From assembly GCA_023417065.1 (NCBI GenBank), contig JAEZGH010000196.1:9650-73649 (forward strand): a stretch of 64,000 bases of DNA, given 5' to 3'. This document shows, piece by piece, positions 60,630-64,000 of this stretch. Source of the DNA: Bacteroidota bacterium (GTDB lineage: Bacteria; Bacteroidota; Bacteroidia; Cytophagales; Cyclobacteriaceae). Both the position numbers and the translations under genes were made by a program. The notes beneath the pieces were generated by a model, which was not told the DNA's origin, ran no database searches, and saw nothing but the letters and a program-made list of their open reading frames with translations. Numbering within the stretch: position 1 is the stretch's first letter; each line of letters opens with the position of its first letter.

Positions 60630-62543
60630 TCAAGCCTGCTCCTGAGAAGCGAGCTCCACGCTGCGTTTGATAAAGTTGGTAAGGTCGGATCCCGTAAGCA
60701 TGTTCTGCGAAAGTCGGGCGAGGTCGCAAGCCTGTTTGGCAAGGCGCACCTTTTGATCTTCATTATCCGCCTTCAGAATTTTCTGCGTAATGGCGTGGTT
60801 GGCGTTCACAGAGAGCGTGTAATTGTCGGGCATGGATCCCATGAAACCAAATCCACTTCCGCCGGTCTTCGCCATATCCTTCATACGACGCATGAATTCG
60901 CTCATGGTTATGATCACGGGTAACTCTTCCGGCGACATTGATTCAACTGATACGGAGAACGCCTTGTTGTCGATAGCCTTTTCAAAGATCGCCTTCACGC
61001 TTTCCTCCTCTTCTTTGCTGAGAACGCTGTCGATTTTTGAATCCTTGTCAATGAGTTTCTCAGTGGTGTCGCTGTCGACGCGTTTAAGTTGCGTTTTCTC
61101 GAGCTTTTGTTCGAGCGTGTTGATGAAGTGGCTGTCGAGAATGCCATCAAGCAGAAGAACATCGTACGCCTTGTTTTTAGCGCCCTGGATGAAGCTGTCC
61201 TGCTTGCCGGCATCCGATGCGTAAAGGTAGATCACCTGTCCTTCCTTGTCAGTCTGCGTCGGCGACACCTTATCCTTGTATTCGTTGAACGTGAAATATT
61301 GTTTGTCGACGTTCTTCAACAAGGCGAAGTCTTTGGCTTTATCGTAAAACTTCTCGTCGCTGATCATACCGTATTTCACGAATATGTTGATGTCGTCCCA
61401 CTTTTTCTCGAAGTCGGGGCGGTCTTTCTTGAACAGCTCAGCGAGCTTATCGGCAACCTTCTTGGTGATATGCTGACTGATCTTCTTAACGCTGGCATCG
61501 CTTTGCAGATAGCTGCGCGACACGTTGAGGGGAATATCGGGCGAGTCGAGAACACCGTGCAGAAGCATGAGAAAATCAGGCACTACATCTTTGACTTCAT
61601 CCGTAATGAATACCTGTCTTGAATAGAGCTGGATCTTGTTCTTCTGAAGTTCAAAATCGTTTTTCACCTTCGGGAAGTACAGCACTCCTGTGAGGTTGAA
61701 AGGATAGTCAACGTTCAGGTGGATCCAGAACAGCGGATCTTCGGAGAATGGATATAACTCTTTATAGAATGCCAGATAATCTTCGTCTTTGAGTTCTGAC
61801 GGTGACTTCGTCCAGATCGGCGACGGATTGTTTATGATCCGGTCTTTCTTTTCAGTCTTGTATTTCGGCTTACCCTCATCGTCGACGCCATCTTCGACGC
61901 TCTCGTCTTTGGTACCGAATTTAATTTCAACAGGCAGAAACTTGCAGTATTTTTCGAGGATGCCCTTGAGTCTCCATTCATCGACGAATTCCTCTGAATC
62001 TTTGTTGACGTGGAGGGTGATTACCGTTCCGCGCTCATCTTTCGTGGCGGGTGCCAGGGCGAACTCGGTAGAGCCGTCGCATTCCCAGTGGGCGGCTTCA
62101 TCGGCTCCTGCTTTGTAAGACCGCGAGAGAATCTCCACCTTGTCGGCAACCATAAACGCCGAATAGAAGCCGAGCCCGAACTTTCCTATGATATCTTTTG
62201 CGTCGCCTTTGTCTTTGAACTTCTCAACGAACTCAGCGGCGCCGGAGAACGCGATTTGGTTGATGTACTTCTTGATCTCGTCGCCTGTCATGCCCAACCC
62301 TTTATCGGCGACGGTAATGGTCTTCTTTTCTTTGTCGAACGACACCTCAATCTTGAGGTCACCAAGTTCTTCGTTGTATTCACCGAGGGCAGCGAGCTTC
62401 TTCAGTTTTTGGGTGGCGTCAACGGCGTTTGAGACGAGCTCCCGCAGAAAGATCTCGTGGTCGGAATAGAGGAATTTTTTGATGATGGGAAAAATATTCT
62501 CGGTATGGATGCTGATCGTACCTTTCTCAAGTGTTTCTGCCAT
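60630..62543 (-). CDS. htpG: Chaperone protein HtpG (Hsp90)
   Basis: 637 aa, full Hsp90 length. The GHKL ATPase domain has ELVSNAVDATQKL (about 36-48, N-box), DKGLGMT (about 79-85) and GKFGLGFYSAF (about 122-132). The middle domain contains the conserved Arg-bearing loop near FVIRNEYLS-like segment (LYSRQVFITDEV, about 302-313), and the C-terminal dimer domain follows. It is a cytoplasmic ATP-driven chaperone. The 137-nt upstream gap contains a 13-bp palindrome (TGTCATGATGACA, 62623-62635) that might be a control site. Confidence 0.97.
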   Translation of the reverse strand: MAETLEKGTISIHTENIFPIIKKFLYSDHEIFLRELVSNAVDATQKLKKLAALGEYNEELGDLKIEVSFDKEKKTITVADKGLGMTGDEIKKYINQIAFSGAAEFVEKFKDKGDAKDIIGKFGLGFYSAFMVADKVEILSRSYKAGADEAAHWECDGSTEFALAPATKDERGTVITLHVNKDSEEFVDEWRLKGILEKYCKFLPVEIKFGTKDESVEDGVDDEGKPKYKTEKKDRIINNPSPIWTKSPSELKDEDYLAFYKELYPFSEDPLFWIHLNVDYPFNLTGVLYFPKVKNDFELQKNKIQLYSRQVFITDEVKDVVPDFLMLLHGVLDSPDIPLNVSRSYLQSDASVKKISQHITKKVADKLAELFKKDRPDFEKKWDDINIFVKYGMISDEKFYDKAKDFALLKNVDKQYFTFNEYKDKVSPTQTDKEGQVIYLYASDAGKQDSFIQGAKNKAYDVLLLDGILDSHFINTLEQKLEKTQLKRVDSDTTEKLIDKDSKIDSVLSKEEEESVKAIFEKAIDNKAFSVSVESMSPEELPVIITMSEFMRRMKDMAKTGGSGFGFMGSMPDNYTLSVNANHAITQKILKADNEDQKVRLAKQACDLARLSQNMLTGSDLTNFIKRSVELASQEQA

Positions 62544-62622
62544 AATTGTCAGTTTTAAGAATTTAATCGTTCGTTTTTTTCGTCAGCCCCTGCATTCAAA
62601 AGGCATTCCATGCGGGAAAAGG

Positions 62623-62635
62623 TGTCATGATGACA
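62623..62635. repeat. 13-bp palindrome upstream of htpG
   Basis: TGTCAT-G-ATGACA, perfect arms of 6 bp around one base, 80 nt before the htpG ATG and 42 nt before the DUF4293 gene's 3' end. It could be an operator, but a clear promoter is not seen beside it. Confidence 0.4.
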
Positions 62636-62680
62636 GTCCAGAGGCCTGCCGTAGCGGGTTTAACTTAACAGCGAATCGTC

Positions 62681-63139
62681 CTATCTGAGGCGGTTGGCGT
62701 CGCGGACCGTTTTTTCGTCTCGCCGGATAAAACGGAGGGCGAGCCAGTTGTTGAATACGGCCAGAGCCGGAAGCCAGATGCCAAATCCGTAGGTGCCGCC
62801 CAGGTCGCGTGCGAAGGTTGATCCAAAGTAGACTGCGGCACCGTAACCGCCAACAAGCAGTAAGGAATTAAAGGAGCCGAGTTTGATCTGAGTCAGGCGG
62901 TCCTTGTATTTACCGATCTGAATAAAAGCCACAGTTATCGCCGCCACGAATAGTATAGCGGTAATTGCGTAGGGCATGTATTGATGCGTCTTGTTGCCGG
63001 ATTCGCTGGTCATATAATGCAGCGCATATAATCTGTGCGTCACCTCGCCTTGCTGTAACATCCACAGCGGGAACAGGATGGCACCTATCAGGCTAATGAT
63101 TACGATGACCAGAAATACCGTTTGAATTCTTTGCCACAT
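62681..63139 (-). CDS. DUF4293 integral membrane protein
   Basis: 152 aa with four membrane helices (about 8-30, 53-75, 88-108, 112-135). The N-terminus MWQRIQTVFL and the C-terminal IRRDEKTVRDANRLR are the hallmarks of DUF4293, a Bacteroidota family of unknown function. It probably lies alone on the minus strand between htpG and the divergent thiolase gene. Confidence 0.9.
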   Translation of the reverse strand: MWQRIQTVFLVIVIISLIGAILFPLWMLQQGEVTHRLYALHYMTSESGNKTHQYMPYAITAILFVAAITVAFIQIGKYKDRLTQIKLGSFNSLLLVGGYGAAVYFGSTFARDLGGTYGFGIWLPALAVFNNWLALRFIRRDEKTVRDANRLR

Positions 63140-63207
63140 GTGCGTGTTCCGTTAAATTGCTGGCAAAAGTATAAAGAAAATCCCAAGGAAACCGGTTCAG
63201 AACGGCG

Positions 63208-64000
63208 ATGAAGTCTGCTTTTATCATTGATATCCTTCGAACGCCGGTCGGAAAATACGGTGGCAGTTTGTCGTCGATCCGACCTGACGACCTGGCCGCG
63301 GAAGTAATACGCAGACTCATCCAACGAAATCCGGAGGTAGATCCTGAAAGAATCGAGGACGTTATCTTTGGCGCGGCCAATCAGGCTGGTGAAGATAATC
63401 GCAATGTTGCCCGCATGGCACTACTGCTTGCAGGCTTACCCCCTTCCATTGCCGGCATGACTGTTAACCGTCTTTGTGCTTCGGGCCTGGAAGCAATTAT
63501 CCAGTCAGCTCAGGGCATCCAGACCGGAAACGGTGAAGTGTTTATTGCCGGCGGCGTGGAGAGCATGTCGCGTGCGCCTTTCGTTATGGCCAAACCGGCA
63601 GCACCTTTTGCCCGTGATCCGCAGATGTTCGACACGACCATGGGCTGGCGCTTCGTCAACAAAACCCTCGCCTCGATGTATCCTCCCTATTCCATGGGAG
63701 AGACAGCCGAGAACGTGGCAGAGAAATTCAACATTACGCGGGAAGACCAGGACCGGTTCGCACTGCGTTCACAGCAGAATTATGCTGAAGCAGAAGGCGC
63801 GGGCAAGTTTTCGGAAGAGCGGATCGGCATAGAAAAGATTGACCAGGGTAAGCCTGTTTTTGTAGATACCGACGAGCATCCACGGCAAACGACGCTGGAG
63901 AAACTTTCCACCCTGAAACCGGTGTTCAGGCAAAACGGCACCGTAACAGCCGGAAATTCGTCCGGCATCAATGATGGCGCGGCAGCATGTCTGCTTGCCA
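63208..64000 (+). CDS. Thiolase (acetyl-CoA acyltransferase / 3-oxoadipyl-CoA thiolase-like), 5' part
   Basis: 264 codons visible, cut at the right edge. The thiolase active-site cysteine is Cys90 in VNRLCASG; FGAANQAGEDNRNVARMA (about 54-71) and ESMSRAPFVM (about 114-123) fit the 3-oxoadipyl-CoA thiolase (pcaF/paaJ) branch most closely, although Bacteroidota annotate such genes as general acyltransferases. The second His-Cys site of the active centre lies beyond the edge. It uses CoA to cut 3-oxoacyl-CoA. It starts at the ATG at 63208, 68 nt from the divergent DUF4293 start. Confidence 0.85.
   Translation, partial: MKSAFIIDILRTPVGKYGGSLSSIRPDDLAAEVIRRLIQRNPEVDPERIEDVIFGAANQAGEDNRNVARMALLLAGLPPSIAGMTVNRLCASGLEAIIQSAQGIQTGNGEVFIAGGVESMSRAPFVMAKPAAPFARDPQMFDTTMGWRFVNKTLASMYPPYSMGETAENVAEKFNITREDQDRFALRSQQNYAEAEGAGKFSEERIGIEKIDQGKPVFVDTDEHPRQTTLEKLSTLKPVFRQNGTVTAGNSSGINDGAAACLLA

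Noticed and set aside
1..64000. tRNA, rRNA, tmRNA, RNase P and SRP RNA, riboswitches
   Set aside because: I looked for their usual conserved segments in the intergenic regions and saw none; covariance-model search would be decisive.

Overview
The window looks like chromosomal DNA from a member of the Bacteroidota, most likely a Cytophagales-type environmental bacterium. The grounds are promoter -7 elements of the TAnnTTTG type in front of many genes, a MurF-alanine racemase fusion, a bifunctional phosphoglucose/phosphomannose isomerase, and Bacteroidota-typical families (DUF4293, DUF4783, DUF2911, PD40/OmpA-like proteins, a CarboxypepD_reg TonB receptor, an LPP20-like lipoprotein). G+C is near 50%. 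The genus cannot be fixed from what is visible. I found no tRNA, rRNA, CRISPR, transposase, integrase or phage gene: this is a densely packed core-type region with a few accessory-looking patches.

Layout. 1-8.1 kb (minus strand): partial patatin-like esterase, an M23 peptidase with its own terminator, a DsbD-like reductase, lysA, a deoxynucleoside kinase, a periplasmic propeller-like protein and corA. 8.2-18.3 kb (mostly plus): a YwqK-like secreted protein, yraN (minus), then a run of phosphosugar isomerase, lipB, a small conserved protein, a PolB-type exonuclease, RNase R, polyprenyl synthase, a nucleoside transporter and a Gfo/Idh oxidoreductase. 18.3-20.4 kb (minus): glycosyltransferase, an ECF sigma factor and its overlapping small partner. 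20.6-23.9 kb: an acidic-tailed small protein and uvrA. 23.9-24.7 kb: the only long non-coding stretch, full of inverted repeats and an 11-bp tandem array. 24.7-36.2 kb: proC, gdhA, MATE transporter, a group around recX and nadC, gpmI, a lipoprotein and an ABC exporter. 36.2-46.2 kb: Fur-family regulator, TerC and TerB-like proteins, purEK, feoAB, murF-alr. 46.4-54.9 kb: an outer-membrane TonB receptor with a small acidic lipoprotein, a HisA paralogue, a PD40/OmpA-like protein, DUF2911, a retropepsin-PDZ protein and a pseudo-receiver. 55.0-60.0 kb: a putative biosynthetic locus. 60.0-64 kb: LPP20-like lipoprotein, htpG, DUF4293 protein and a thiolase cut by the window edge.

The most interesting unit is at 55.0-60.0 kb: an FAD-dependent oxidoreductase, a Tat-exported TIM-barrel protein, a UbiA prenyltransferase, a type III polyketide synthase with an intact Cys-His-Asn triad and a translationally coupled methyltransferase. 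The set resembles the srsABC logic (type III PKS, methyltransferase, flavoprotein) with a membrane prenyltransferase added, and could make a prenylated or alkylated phenolic or quinone lipid. Other points worth attention are a solitary HisA paralogue lacking the catalytic N-terminal aspartate, an inverted repeat lying exactly on the start codon of the TonB receptor (possible metalloregulator operator on a leaderless transcript), an OmpA-like domain that has lost its peptidoglycan-binding residues, and the structured intergenic region at 24.3 kb.
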